In this document: positions 1-8,772 of the stretch, one piece after another
Layout: every line of letters starts with the position of its first letter
Position numbering within the stretch: the first letter of the stretch is position 1
DNA from: Mesorhizobium sp. WSM4904
GTDB lineage: Bacteria; Pseudomonadota; Alphaproteobacteria; Rhizobiales; Rhizobiaceae
DNA: 64,000 nucleotides
NCBI RefSeq assembly: GCF_029674545.1
Contig: NZ_CP121354.1
Location: 930,001 to 994,000, forward strand
Direction: 5' to 3'
Notes under the pieces: generated by a model
Database searches by the model: none
What the model saw: the letters and a program-made list of their open reading frames with translations, nothing else
Told to the model about the DNA's origin: nothing
Program-made: the position numbers and the translations under genes

Positions 1-2
1 GG

Positions 3-255
3 CGCACACATTTCCAAGCGGCTGGCGCACGCATTGTCCAACGCAGCGCTGGTCGACCCCCACTCCGTCTCGGCTTCGCCGAGCCACCTCTCCCCCGATC
101 GACGGGGTAGAGGAAAGGCGCCAGGCTTCTTGCCGTTAACGCTCGTCCAGCAAGGCTCCCTTCCTTTCCCTCCGGAGGGGGTAAGGTGGCGCTGCGAAGC
201 AGCGACGGATTGGGGGAACCACGTTGGCAATCAAGCCTCGGCCTGATCAGTCACG
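3..255. repeat. Dispersed repeat, family C, copy 1
   Basis: This stretch is nearly the same as 13521-13795: both run from a CACATTTCCAAGCGGCTGG block, through GTAGAGGAAAGG, to GGATTGGGGGAACCACG. The copies are in the same orientation and differ by scattered substitutions and by a 27-base or so segment present only in the second copy. It contains short internal palindromes (CGGCTTCGCCGAGCC). No convincing gene lies in it. The two copies flank the block from leuB to ffh. Confidence 0.8.
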
Positions 256-352
256 CTGACGAGTCTCGCAATGCCCAGTCATCCTCTTGCGCCCAGCCCG
301 CTTGGCGTTTAGCAAGGCCGCGGTTTCTCTAATACTATTGGGACGGTTCTCC

Positions 353-1456
353 ATGGCTTCGAAAAATCTCTTCCTGCTCGCCGGCGACGGCATCGGCCCC
401 GAGGCCATGGCCGAGGTGAAGAAGCTGATTGGCGCCATGAATAAGAAGCTCGGCAGCGGCTTTGCCACCGACGAAGGGCTGGTCGGCGGCTGCGCCTACG
501 ACGCGCACGGCGCGGCGATCTCCGACGCCGACATGGAAAAGGCGATGGCGGCGGACGCGGTGCTGTTCGGTGCCGTCGGCGGGCCGAAATGGGACAAGGT
601 GCCTTACGAGGTACGCCCCGAGGCCGGGCTTTTGCGCCTGCGCAAGGACATGGAGCTGTTCGCCAATCTGCGTCCGGCGATCTGCTATCCGGCGCTCGCG
701 GCATCCTCCTCGCTCAAGCAGGAGGTGGTCGAAGGCCTCGACATATTGATCGTGCGCGAGCTCACCGGCGGCGTCTATTTCGGCGAGCCGAAGCAGATCA
801 TCGATCTCGGCAACGGCCAGAAGCGCGGCATCGACACCCAGGTCTACGACACGTTCGAGATCGAGCGCATCTCCGGCGTCGCCTTCGAGCTGGCGCGGAC
901 GCGCAAGAACCACGTCACCTCGATGGAAAAGCGCAACGTCATGAAGTCGGGCGTGCTGTGGAACGAGGTGGTCACCCAGACCCACAAGGCCAAGTACAGC
1001 GACGTCAAGCTCGACCACATGCTGGCCGACGCCGGCGGCATGCAGCTGGTGCGCTGGCCGAAGCAGTTCGACGTCATCGTCACCGACAATCTGTTCGGCG
1101 ACATGCTTTCCGACATCGCCGCCATGCTCACCGGCTCGATCGGCATGCTGCCTTCGGCCTCGCTCGGCGCGCCGGATGCCAAGACCAAGAAGCGCAAGGC
1201 GCTCTACGAGCCGGTGCACGGCTCTGCGCCCGACATCGCCGGCAAGGGCATCGCCAATCCGATCGCGATGATCGCGTCCTTCGCCATGTGCCTGCGCTAT
1301 TCCTTCGGCATGGTGGCGGAAGCCGACAAGCTCGAGGCGGCGATCGCCGCCGTGCTCGACGACGGGCTGCGCACCAAGGACATCATGTCCGAAGGCATGA
1401 CCGAGGTTGGCACGGTCGAGATGGGTGACGCCATCATCGCCAAGTTCCTGGGGTGA
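353..1456 (+). CDS. leuB: 3-isopropylmalate dehydrogenase
   Basis: This is the NAD-dependent oxidative decarboxylation step of leucine biosynthesis, turning 3-isopropylmalate into 2-oxoisocaproate in the cytosol. The 367-residue product has the usual family length. It opens with [14 protein letters not shown] and carries the substrate and metal-binding stretch [17 protein letters not shown] and the cofactor-binding region [19 protein letters not shown]. The start at 353 gives the family N-terminus; the frame stays open upstream to 287, but those 22 residues are not family-like. leuC and leuD are not in the window. The stop lies just before the next gene, so the two are probably cotranscribed. 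Confidence 0.97.
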   Translation: MASKNLFLLAGDGIGPEAMAEVKKLIGAMNKKLGSGFATDEGLVGGCAYDAHGAAISDADMEKAMAADAVLFGAVGGPKWDKVPYEVRPEAGLLRLRKDMELFANLRPAICYPALAASSSLKQEVVEGLDILIVRELTGGVYFGEPKQIIDLGNGQKRGIDTQVYDTFEIERISGVAFELARTRKNHVTSMEKRNVMKSGVLWNEVVTQTHKAKYSDVKLDHMLADAGGMQLVRWPKQFDVIVTDNLFGDMLSDIAAMLTGSIGMLPSASLGAPDAKTKKRKALYEPVHGSAPDIAGKGIANPIAMIASFAMCLRYSFGMVAEADKLEAAIAAVLDDGLRTKDIMSEGMTEVGTVEMGDAIIAKFLG

Positions 1457-1461
1457 CTCAA

Positions 1462-1947
1462 ATGGTGGTCGACGTCCACTGGGCGACGACCGAAGACGCC
1501 GAGGCGCTCGCCACCGTGCTTTGCGAGATGGCGACGCACTATCGGCAGGCGCCGCTCGATCACGGCCGGGCGGCGGCCTCGGCAAGGCAGTGGCTCGGCG
1601 ACGAAAGCCCGGCCTATCCGCATTTCGCGCTGGCCTTCGCGGGTGGCGAGGTGGCCGGCCTTGCTTCGGTCGCGATCGCGCATCCCGGCATCGATCTCGA
1701 ACGGCTGATGTTTTTGAAGGACCTGTTCGTGCGTGAGAGCGCCCGCAATCGAGGTGTCGGCCAGGCGCTGGTCAGCTTTCTTGCGGGCCATTGCCTGGAC
1801 AAGGGCATCGGCCGCATCGACCTCACCACCGAGGACTGGAACGAGGGTGCGCTGCGCTTCTACGACCGGCTCGGCGCCGAGCGCCACGGGCAAAAGATCT
1901 TCCTCAGGCTGTCGGGCGAGGCGCTGAGGACAGCTGCTAAACTGTGA
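1462..1947 (+). CDS. GNAT family N-acetyltransferase
   Basis: A 161-residue GNAT-fold acyl-CoA-dependent acetyltransferase; the substrate is unknown. The acetyl-CoA loop is visible as RNRGVGQALVSFL near residue 95, followed by the C-terminal DWNEGALRFYDRLGAER block typical of the fold. I chose the ATG at 1462 because GGGGTGA sits about six bases upstream. A GTG at 1453 would overlap the leuB stop by four bases and is the alternative. The 3' end overlaps the convergent DUF805 gene by 11 bases. Confidence 0.85.
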   Translation: MVVDVHWATTEDAEALATVLCEMATHYRQAPLDHGRAAASARQWLGDESPAYPHFALAFAGGEVAGLASVAIAHPGIDLERLMFLKDLFVRESARNRGVGQALVSFLAGHCLDKGIGRIDLTTEDWNEGALRFYDRLGAERHGQKIFLRLSGEALRTAAKL

Positions 1948-2593
1948 CTCCGGCCGGCATCGGTCCCCACCGGTTCTCTCTGAATTGAGAGGGAAGAAGG
2001 CCGAAGACGAGAAAGGCCACGGCCCCCAAAGCCGGAGTATAGCAAAGCAAGACAAGCCAGCCGGTCAGACCGATGTCATGCAGACGCCGCACGACGACTG
2101 CGATCGACGGCAGGATCGCTACCAGCACGAAAAGCAGGACTGGAATGTAGCCGATCGAGGTTCTCGGACCGTCATCGAAACCGCTTATCGCCAGGTTGAG
2201 CAGAATGCCGAAGCCGAACAGCGCGACGAGCACGACGTTGAACCAGAGATAGAACGCCCAAAACTCCTTGCGGCGGGCGCGACCGGTGAAATTGCGGTAG
2301 TCGTCGATGAGTGCGCGCAAGAAATAGCCCCACAGTCCCATCGACCTGGCGGAGCGGTTTTCGGCGGTGTGGCCGCGCTGCTGAAGATTGCCGTCCAAGG
2401 ATGGCGCGGCAGGCCCCGCGGCGATGATATCATGCGCCGTTCCGTCATCCGGGGTGAACTCGACCAGCATGCCTCTGGCAATGTTCATATCCTGGGTCAG
2501 GTCGCCACGGCTGAAGATGTAACGCTTGCCGTCAACGCCGTTGATGTAGCCGTAGTCGTTTTCCTCGTCGCAGTGAAATACTGAACCGCGCAC
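1937..2593 (-). CDS. DUF805 membrane protein with N-terminal cold-shock-like domain (paralogue 1)
   Basis: A 218-residue protein with two parts. Residues 1-60 resemble a small OB-fold or cold-shock-like domain (DYGYINGVDGKRYIFSRGDL). Residues from about 95 are a DUF805 membrane domain with ARRKEFWAFYLW, several hydrophobic helices and the signature VVRRLHDIGLTGW. The GTG at 2593 is preferred: GGGGGAAGGCA precedes it, matching the GGGGGACAGGCA before the ATG of the neighbouring paralogue, and both proteins then read RG-V-H-DE. An ATG at 2608 is possible. The molecular function is unknown. It is the product of a tandem duplication with the gene at 2670-3383. Confidence 0.85.
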   Translation of the reverse strand: MRGSVFHCDEENDYGYINGVDGKRYIFSRGDLTQDMNIARGMLVEFTPDDGTAHDIIAAGPAAPSLDGNLQQRGHTAENRSARSMGLWGYFLRALIDDYRNFTGRARRKEFWAFYLWFNVVLVALFGFGILLNLAISGFDDGPRTSIGYIPVLLFVLVAILPSIAVVVRRLHDIGLTGWLVLLCYTPALGAVAFLVFGLLPSQFRENRWGPMPAGVTV

Positions 2594-2669
2594 TGCCTTC
2601 CCCCTCATTGCGGGCCACTGCACAAAACCTATCTATGGTTGCAGAAAATTGCAATACGCACGCTTAACG

Positions 2670-3383
2670 TTAGAATTTCACCCCGGCCGGCACCGGTCCC
2701 CACTTGTTGTCGCCTGCCTGGGTGGGGATCAGCGCGAAGACGAGCGTGGCCAGCCCGCCGACATAGGGCACGAAGCAGAGGATCGCGAGCCAGCCGGTCA
2801 GGCCGAGATCGTGCAGGCGGCGCACGATAAGCGCGACCCACGGCAGGAACGTCAGCAGCACGTAAAGACCGAAGAGGCCGAGCATGACGATCGGCGCGTC
2901 GCCGCCGCCCTCGACATCGCCTCGCGACAGGTCCACGGACAGCCCGATGCCGGTGGCGACGACGAGGCCGATCGTCCAGAACAGGCAAAAGCCCCAGAAC
3001 TCCTTGCGCCGGGCCCGGGCGGAGAAGTTGACGTAATTCGTCGTGAGACCGCGCCAGAAATAGCTCCACATACTGGTGGATTCCGCCGATCCGCTCTCGG
3101 CGTTGCGGCCAAAATGCGCAGGCACTGCCGGTGCGCTTCCCGGCAGCTGAACCGCTGCCGCCGTGGCAGGAGCTGTGCTCTCCGCCGAGCCGGTCACGCG
3201 GGCACGGACGGAAAAGATGTTGCTCGCCCGGTCGCCGTTCGGCTGGAATTCGACCTCGGCGCCCCTTGCCAGCGCCATGTCGCGGCGCAGGTCCTCGCGC
3301 GCGAAGCTGTAGCGCCTGCCGTCGGCACCGGCGATGAAACCGAAGCCCTGCTGCTCGTCATAGTGAAGAACTTCGCCGCGCAT
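2670..3383 (-). CDS. DUF805 membrane protein with N-terminal cold-shock-like domain (paralogue 2)
   Basis: A 237-residue paralogue of the downstream gene with the same order of parts: an OB-like N-terminus (GFGFIAGADGRRYSFAREDL), a linker rich in Ala and Pro, then DUF805 with ARRKEFWGFCLFW, about four hydrophobic segments and VRRLHDLGLTGW. It ends with KWGPVPAGVKF, matching RWGPMPAGVTV in the partner. The two genes are separated by about 76 bases and may form one transcript. Function is unknown; the domain pairing suggests a membrane protein with a cytoplasmic nucleic-acid-binding-like head, which is inference only. Confidence 0.88.
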   Translation of the reverse strand: MRGEVLHYDEQQGFGFIAGADGRRYSFAREDLRRDMALARGAEVEFQPNGDRASNIFSVRARVTGSAESTAPATAAAVQLPGSAPAVPAHFGRNAESGSAESTSMWSYFWRGLTTNYVNFSARARRKEFWGFCLFWTIGLVVATGIGLSVDLSRGDVEGGGDAPIVMLGLFGLYVLLTFLPWVALIVRRLHDLGLTGWLAILCFVPYVGGLATLVFALIPTQAGDNKWGPVPAGVKF

Positions 3384-3468
3384 TGCCTGTCCCCCAAAGT
3401 TGCGCCTTGCTCAGACTGTTTAAAGTCGGCGCGGATCGCAAGAGGGTTGCGATGAAGCGTTCGAACTT

Positions 3469-3660
3469 CGTCATCCACGGGCGGAGCGGGAGCGAAGCGG
3501 ACGCGTAGACCCGAGGATCCATGCCGTGACCTCGCGCGAAGGGAAAGGCGGTGCAGAACGAAGGCCTTTCCTGCACCGCTGCAACGCTTGTAGGTAACGG
3601 AATGGATCCTATGGTCTGCGCTGCGTCGCTCCGCTCCTTGCTCCGCCATAGGATGACGAA
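3469..3660. repeat. Palindromic repeat pair, family A
   Basis: Two imperfect palindromes in inverted orientation (3469-3530 and 3597-3660) are separated by a spacer that can itself fold, with GCGGTGCAG and CTGCACCGC arms. The first contains an intact GGATCCATGCCG at 3515-3526, the sequence into which the IS110 element at 16857 has inserted in another copy. The whole gap between the DUF805 gene and the helicase (3384-3767) holds nothing else that I can see. Confidence 0.85.
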
Positions 3661-3767
3661 TGCGTGGTGGCTCCCGGTCGCGCTTCGGCTAATCTTGAAG
3701 GTTGCGATTTGCGACCGAAGAAAGATGCAGGCCTTCGCCGGGTCGCCTTCCAGCTCGATCGCGAATC

Positions 3768-5606
3768 TCAGCCAGGCCGCTTCGCCTTCTTGTGCTTTGC
3801 CGGCTTGTCGAACTTCGCCTTGCCGGGCTTCTTCGCCCAGGGCTTCGACTCCGCCGTGCCGGCGGGCCGATGCTCGCTCGGCGCGCGCTTCTCGAACTTG
3901 GGCGCGTTCTGATCGAAAGCACGCTTGCCGCGATGCGGCTTCTTCTCTGGTTTCGGCGGCTGGTAGCCGGCTCTCGAAAGGTCCGGCGTGCCGTCCAGCC
4001 GCTTCACCGCGATGCTGCCCTGCAGTTTGCGGTCGGGGCCGATCGCCGCGAGGAACCGGTCGGCCCAGTCGGCCGCGACCTGCACGAAGGTTTCCTCCGG
4101 CTGCATCTTGATGGCGCCGATCTCGCGCTTGGAGATGTTGCCGGTGCGGCACAGCATCGGGATCAGCCAGCGCGGTTCGGCATTCTGCCGGCGTCCCACC
4201 GACAGCGAGAACCAGACGCTGTCGCCGAAATCGTCGCGGCGGCCGGGTGCTTCGTCCCTGCGCGCGAACTTTTCTTTCGACGGCGCGAACGGCGCGACGT
4301 CGAGCAGGTCCTCGGGCGCCGAGCGGCTGCCGCGGCAGAGCCGCACGAAGGCGGCGGCCACCAGTTCGGCGCCATGCTGCTCGAGAAGCGCCGTGGCGAA
4401 GTCACGCTCCTCGTCCTTCACCGGCTCGTCGAAAGCCGGGTCGGCCAGGATGCGTTCGTCGTCGCGCCTCAGCACCTCGTCGGCCGAAGGCGGGCTCGCC
4501 CAGGTCGCGGTCAGGCCGGCATTGGCAAGCAGCCGCTCGGTGCGACGGCGGGCGTTGCCCGGCACGATCAGCGCGCTGACGCCTTTTCGCCCGGCGCGCC
4601 CGGTGCGGCCGCTGCGATGCAGCAGCGTCTCCGGATTGGTCGGCAGGTCGGCGTGGATGACCAAGTCGAGATTGGGCAGGTCGATGCCGCGCGCCGCCAC
4701 GTCGGTGGCGATGCAGATCCTGGCGCGGCCGTCGCGCATCGCCTGCAGCGCGTGGCTGCGCTCGTTCTGGCTGAGCTCGCCGGAAAGCGCCACGACGGAG
4801 AAATTGCGGTTGTTGAAGCGCGCGGTGAGATGGTTGACGGCGGCGCGGGTGTTGCAGAACACCATCGCGTTGGTGGCCTCGTAGTAGCGCAGCACGTTGA
4901 TGATGGCGTTCTCGCGATCGGCCGGCGCGACGGAGAGCGCCCGGTATTCGATGTCGAGATGCTGCTTTTCCGCACTGCCGGCGGAGATGCGCACGGCGTC
5001 GCGCTGGTAGCTCTTCGCCAGCGTGGCGATGGAGCGCGGCACGGTGGCGGAAAACATCAGCGTGCGCCGCTCGGCGGGCGCGGCGTCGAGGATGAATTCG
5101 AGGTCCTCGCGGAAGCCGAGGTCGAGCATCTCGTCGGCCTCGTCCAGCACCACGGCCTTCAGCGCCGACATGTCGAGCGCGCCGCGACTGATATGGTCGC
5201 GCAGCCGGCCGGGCGTGCCGACGACGATGTGGGCGCCACGCTCCAGCGCGCGCCGCTCGCCGCGCATGTCCATGCCTCCGACGCACGATGCTACGGTCGC
5301 GCCGGTCAGCGCGTAGAGCCATTCCAGCTCGCGCCGCACCTGCAGCGCCAATTCCCGGGTCGGCGCCACGACCAGCCCCAGCGGCGCGCCGGCGGCGGCG
5401 AAGCGTTCTGCTCCGCCGAGCAGGCTCGGCGCCAGGGCAAGGCCGAAGGCAACCGTCTTGCCGGAGCCGGTCTGGGCCGAAACCAGCGCGTCGGCCGCGC
5501 CCAGCCCTGGCGCCAGCACCGCCTTCTGGACGGCGGTCAGCTCGACATAGCCGCGATTTTGCAGCGCCTCCGCCAGCGCAGGCACGATCGTTTCGAAACT
5601 GGACAT
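3768..5606 (-). CDS. DEAD-box ATP-dependent RNA helicase (DeaD/CsdA type)
   Basis: A 612-residue RNA helicase likely acting in ribosome assembly or mRNA turnover, especially in the cold. All core motifs are visible: AQTGSGKT (motif I, about residue 45), PTRELA, GTPGR, DEAD, SAT, and HRSGRTGRAG in the second RecA domain. Beyond residue 430 comes a DbpA-like RNA-binding region (VWFSLSVGRRQNAEPRWLIP) and a Lys/Arg-rich tail ending KKAKRPG, common in DeaD homologues. The start MSSFETIVPAL fits the family. It stands alone, with repeats on both sides. Confidence 0.95.
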   Translation of the reverse strand: MSSFETIVPALAEALQNRGYVELTAVQKAVLAPGLGAADALVSAQTGSGKTVAFGLALAPSLLGGAERFAAAGAPLGLVVAPTRELALQVRRELEWLYALTGATVASCVGGMDMRGERRALERGAHIVVGTPGRLRDHISRGALDMSALKAVVLDEADEMLDLGFREDLEFILDAAPAERRTLMFSATVPRSIATLAKSYQRDAVRISAGSAEKQHLDIEYRALSVAPADRENAIINVLRYYEATNAMVFCNTRAAVNHLTARFNNRNFSVVALSGELSQNERSHALQAMRDGRARICIATDVAARGIDLPNLDLVIHADLPTNPETLLHRSGRTGRAGRKGVSALIVPGNARRRTERLLANAGLTATWASPPSADEVLRRDDERILADPAFDEPVKDEERDFATALLEQHGAELVAAAFVRLCRGSRSAPEDLLDVAPFAPSKEKFARRDEAPGRRDDFGDSVWFSLSVGRRQNAEPRWLIPMLCRTGNISKREIGAIKMQPEETFVQVAADWADRFLAAIGPDRKLQGSIAVKRLDGTPDLSRAGYQPPKPEKKPHRGKRAFDQNAPKFEKRAPSEHRPAGTAESKPWAKKPGKAKFDKPAKHKKAKRPG

Positions 5607-5730
5607 CTTGTTCTTTCGGAATTCGGGGTTCTGCGCTCGTCGTGGAGCACAAGGCCGGCACTACGCCAGCCGAACGAATTTGGGCGTTCGTACTTCCTGC
5701 AGCCGCCGTTGTACAGAGCAAGCGGCGCCG

Positions 5731-5883
5731 CTTCTCCCTTCTCCCCTTGTGGGAGAAGGTGGCCGCGAAGCGGCCGGATGAGGGGTGTTCCAGGGAAAGC
5801 CGGCGTCTCACTCCGCTGGAACACCCCTCATCCGTCTCGGCGCTGCGCGCCGATCCACCTTCTCCCACAAGGGGAGAAGGAGA
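5731..5883. repeat. Large palindromic repeat, family B
   Basis: About 150 bases framed by CTTCTCCCCTTGTGGGAG and its complement CTCCCACAAGGGGAGAAG, with nested inverted segments GGATGAGGGGTGTTCCAG and CTGGAACACCCCTCATCC. Related copies lie at 7551, 13834, 24771 and 36926. It occupies the middle of the 600-base gap between the helicase and asd; the rest of that gap holds no gene I can support. Confidence 0.9.
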
Positions 5884-6122
5884 GGCGCTACGCCGATTGA
5901 CTCTTTTACCAAAGCGCGTAAAAGCCGGCACCGAACGGGATCGTCTTCGATGCGCGGCCTTTTGATGGCTCTTCTTGCATTCGATACCCCCAGCCACGAT
6001 GCGCGGCATCGGGCCGGGCGCTTCGGCGCGTCCCTCCGTTCCAGCAAGATTCTGGGTTCCAGCAAAACTACGGCCAAAACCACCACCAAAACGGTGTGAT
6101 TCCCTTGGCCTAACCACCCTCT

Positions 6123-6172
6123 CCCGGGTTCGGCCCGGGGGACGGAACCCGCATGAGGCCGGCGGGTTTTCT
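6123..6172 (+). terminator. Hairpins and T-run in the asd leader
   Basis: Two hairpins lie just before asd: CCCGGG-TTCGG-CCCGGG at 6123-6139, and AACCCGC with GCGGGTT at 6146-6168 followed by TTTTCT. The second has the form of an intrinsic terminator and sits only 35 bases before the asd start. No upstream gene on this strand needs it, so it may be an attenuator in the asd leader. That role is inference. Confidence 0.45.
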
Positions 6173-6206
6173 CCAACAACCAAGCGGAGAGGGACAGGAG
6201 ATATCG

Positions 6207-7241
6207 ATGAGTTTCAAGGTTGCGGTAGTCGGCGCCACGGGCAATGTGGGCCGCGAAATGCTCAACATTCTGGACGAGCGCGGCTTCCCGGCGAGCGAAG
6301 TGGTGGCGCTGGCCTCGCGGCGCAGCCAGGGCACCGAAGTGTCCTTCGGCGACCGCACGCTGAAGGTCAAGGCGCTCGACACTTACGACTTTTCGGATAC
6401 CGACATCTGCGTCATGTCGGCCGGCGGCAGCGTCTCCAAGGAGTGGTCGCCCAAGATCGGCAAGCAGGGCTGCGTCGTCATCGACAATTCCTCGGCCTTC
6501 CGCTACGACCCGGACGTGCCGCTGATCGTGCCTGAAGTGAACCCGGACGCGGTCGAGCTGTTCTCGCGCAAGAACATCATCGCCAACCCGAACTGCTCGA
6601 CGGCGCAGCTGGTCGTCGCGCTGAAGCCGCTGCATGACGTCGCCACCATCAAGCGCGTCGTCGTCGCCACCTACCAGTCGGTCTCCGGCGCCGGCAAGGA
6701 AGGCATGGACGAACTCTTTACCCAGACCCGCGCGGTCTTCGTCGCCGACCAGGTCGACGTCAAGAAGTTCACCAAGCGCATCGCCTTCAACGTTATCCCG
6801 CATATCGACGTCTTCCTCGACGACGGCTTCACCAAGGAAGAGTGGAAGATGGTCGCCGAGACCAAGAAGATGCTCGACCCCAAGATCAAGCTGACGGCGA
6901 CCTGCGTGCGCGTGCCGGTGTTCATCGGCCATTCGGAAGCAGTCAACATCGAGTTCGAGAAGCCGATCACGGCGGACGACGCGCGGGAAATTCTTCGAGA
7001 CGCTCCCGGCTGCCAGGTGTTGGACAAGCGCGAGAACGGCGGCTACATCACGCCACTCGAATCGGCCGGCGAGGACGCTACCTTCATCTCGCGCATCCGC
7101 GAGGATTCGACCGTCGACAACGGCCTGTCGATGTGGGTCGTGTCCGACAATCTGCGCAAGGGCGCGGCCCTCAACGCCGTGCAGATCGCCGAGCTCCTGG
7201 TCGAGCGCGGCCTGATCCAGCCGAAGAAGAAGGCGGCCTGA
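6207..7241 (+). CDS. asd: Aspartate-semialdehyde dehydrogenase
   Basis: This enzyme reduces aspartyl phosphate to aspartate semialdehyde, the branch point to lysine, diaminopimelate, threonine and methionine. The 344-residue product starts MSFKVAVVGATGNVGREML with the NADP-binding GATGNVG. It has the active-site cysteine in NPNCSTAQLV (about residue 130) and the catalytic histidine region RVPVFIGHSEAVN. AGGAGATATCG gives a good ribosome site for the ATG at 6207; the open frame from 6153 is not family-like. It ends just before a tandem repeat. Confidence 0.97.
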   Translation: MSFKVAVVGATGNVGREMLNILDERGFPASEVVALASRRSQGTEVSFGDRTLKVKALDTYDFSDTDICVMSAGGSVSKEWSPKIGKQGCVVIDNSSAFRYDPDVPLIVPEVNPDAVELFSRKNIIANPNCSTAQLVVALKPLHDVATIKRVVVATYQSVSGAGKEGMDELFTQTRAVFVADQVDVKKFTKRIAFNVIPHIDVFLDDGFTKEEWKMVAETKKMLDPKIKLTATCVRVPVFIGHSEAVNIEFEKPITADDAREILRDAPGCQVLDKRENGGYITPLESAGEDATFISRIREDSTVDNGLSMWVVSDNLRKGAALNAVQIAELLVERGLIQPKKKAA

Positions 7242-7252
7242 CGGCAGTTTTG

Positions 7253-7546
7253 TTATCGCTCATGGGCCGCACCGCCGCTTCGCGGCTGGCCCTCCGCGGG
7301 GGCGCCGGACGACCGGCGGCCCGCAGTCGCGGGCTCGGCCTTCGGCCGTTGGGTTATCGCTCACGGGCCGCACCGCCGCTTCGCGGCTGGCCCTCCGCGA
7401 GGGCGCCGGACGACCGGCGGCCCGCAGTCGCGGGCTCGGCCTTCGGCCGTTGGGTTTTCGCTCACGGGCCGCACCGCCGCTTCGCGGCTGGCCCTCCGCG
7501 GGGCGCCGGACGACCGGCGGCCCGCAGTCGCGGGCTTGTAGCACCT
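7253..7546. repeat. Tandem repeat, three copies of a 101-bp unit
   Basis: Units begin at 7253, 7354 and 7455, each opening near TATCGCTCACGGGCCGCACC and containing GCTTCGCGGCTGGCCCTCCG and CGACCGGCGGCCCGCAGTCG. The first two end with TCGGCCTTCGGCCGTTGGG; the third is cut short where a family B repeat begins. The copies are almost the same, which points to recent amplification. No stop-free frame resembles a known protein. Confidence 0.9.
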
Positions 7547-7550
7547 CCTC

Positions 7551-7722
7551 CTTCTCCCCTTGTGGGAGAAGGTGGATCGGCGCGCAGCGCCGAGACGGTT
7601 GAGGGGTGTTCCAGCGGAGTGAGACGCTGGCGACCCAATCGCTGGACGAACGATATCGCCAAGCTGGAACACCCCTCATCCGTCGCCTTCGGCGACACCT
7701 TCTCCCACAAGGGGAGAAGGGA
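7551..7722. repeat. Large palindromic repeat, family B
   Basis: It is framed by CTTCTCCCCTTGTGGGAGAA and TTCTCCCACAAGGGGAGAAG, with the internal arms GAGGGGTGTTCCAG and CTGGAACACCCCTC. It follows the 101-bp tandem repeat directly. Together they fill the gap between asd and the ACT-domain gene. Confidence 0.9.
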
Positions 7723-7751
7723 AGGCGACCTGCTTTAAGCCTTTGATTTCA

Positions 7752-7796
7752 AGAATGTCTTGTCCCGAAACCGGTCCCGCTTTCGGGATACATGCT
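7752..7796. repeat. Short palindromic repeat, family D
   Basis: The core TTGTCCCGAAACCGGTCCC, then TTTCGGGATACATGC, is a short inverted repeat (TCCCGAAA with TTTCGGGA). Similar copies occur at 11153, 27812, 30212 and 44262. Its last bases provide the stop codon of the ACT-domain gene. Confidence 0.75.
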
Positions 7797-8203
7797 TAGC
7801 CGCCACTTTCCGCAGCCAGCTTTGCCAGTATCGCCAGCGCCTCCTGCGCCCGCTCCGCCGGCACGAACAGATGGTCGTGATAGAAGGCCGAGACCGGATT
7901 GACGCCCATGCCGGCCGCGGCAAGACGGGCCGTGATGGCAGCAAGGAAGCCGACAGCCTGCAGCGAGGAATGGATATTCAGCGTGATCATCCGGCAGCGG
8001 AACGTGCCGGCGAGGCCGGCTGATTTCGCCGCGTCCTCCGTCACGATCAAGGTCAGGCCTTCCCGCTCGCGAAAGCTCATCACCGGATGGAGTCCGTCCG
8101 GCACGGCTACGCCCGGCGCCAGCGTCGCGAAGACATGGACGTCGGGCAGCAGTTGCGGCGTCATCGACGCCAACAGTCTTTGCAGGTCGGTCTCGCCGGT
8201 CAT
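7796..8203 (-). CDS. ACT domain-containing protein
   Basis: A 135-residue cytosolic protein resembling the short ACT-domain proteins of unknown ligand found in many bacteria. It reads MTGETDLQRLLASM, then FRCRMITLNIHSSLQAVGFLAAI and a Val/Asn-Pro-Val stretch (GMGVNPVSAFYHDHLFVP) like the second half of an ACT fold. The ATG at 8203 is preceded by GGAGACACC, a plausible ribosome site; the frame is open to 8332 without family-like residues. The last codons are at the edge of a family D repeat. Confidence 0.75.
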   Translation of the reverse strand: MTGETDLQRLLASMTPQLLPDVHVFATLAPGVAVPDGLHPVMSFREREGLTLIVTEDAAKSAGLAGTFRCRMITLNIHSSLQAVGFLAAITARLAAAGMGVNPVSAFYHDHLFVPAERAQEALAILAKLAAESGG

Positions 8204-8347
8204 GGTGTCTCCTTCCCGTCCACCCATCCATTGAACCACGCGTTTGGGAAAAGTGCATCGACCCTTGTAGGATAGCCCCGCTCTTCCCCGTCCTTGGCTC
8301 GAAGCTGGCAAACGGCCAGGGGCTCGAACCAACTGGAGGGAACGCCA

Positions 8348-8758
8348 ATGAGCATTTCAACAGCCGCGCCCGTCTCGAACGGCGCCTTGTGGACCGGGCG
8401 CGTGCTCAGCGCCATCGTGGTCCTGTTCATGATCTTGGACGGCGTCATCAAGCTGCCGCCGCTCTCAGTCGTCACCGAGACGATGGGGCAGCTCGGCTGG
8501 CCGGCCGATCCAAACATCGCGCGGCTGCTCGGCATCATCGGGCTGATCTCGACGGCGCTCTATGCCTTGCCGCGCACGTCCGTGCTCGGCGCCATCCTGC
8601 TCACCGCCTATATGGGCGGCGCCATTTCCACGCATGTGCGCATCGGCAATCCGCTGTTCTCGCATACGCTGTTCGGCGTCTATCTCGGTGTTATGCTGTG
8701 GGGCGGGCTCTATCTGCGCGATGCAAGAGTGCGCGCGCTGATCCCGTTCAGCCGGTAA
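8348..8758 (+). CDS. DoxX-like family membrane protein
   Basis: A 136-residue inner-membrane protein with four hydrophobic segments (VLSAIVVLFMILDGVIKL, IARLLGIIGLISTALYAL, VLGAILLTAYMGGAISTHV, LFGVYLGVMLWGGLYL), matching the four-helix DoxX-like family in length and pattern. The physiological role is unknown. CTGGAGGGAACGCCA gives a good ribosome site for the ATG at 8348. It lies 14 bases before the SRPBCC gene and is probably cotranscribed with it. Confidence 0.85.
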   Translation: MSISTAAPVSNGALWTGRVLSAIVVLFMILDGVIKLPPLSVVTETMGQLGWPADPNIARLLGIIGLISTALYALPRTSVLGAILLTAYMGGAISTHVRIGNPLFSHTLFGVYLGVMLWGGLYLRDARVRALIPFSR

Positions 8759-8772
8759 GTGGGAGGGGAACG

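Noticed and set aside
3702..5900. Long plus-strand open frame opposite the DEAD-box helicase
   Set aside because: It is the complement of a strongly supported gene; its residues are Arg/Ala/Gly-rich with no family features, as expected of antisense frames in GC-rich DNA.
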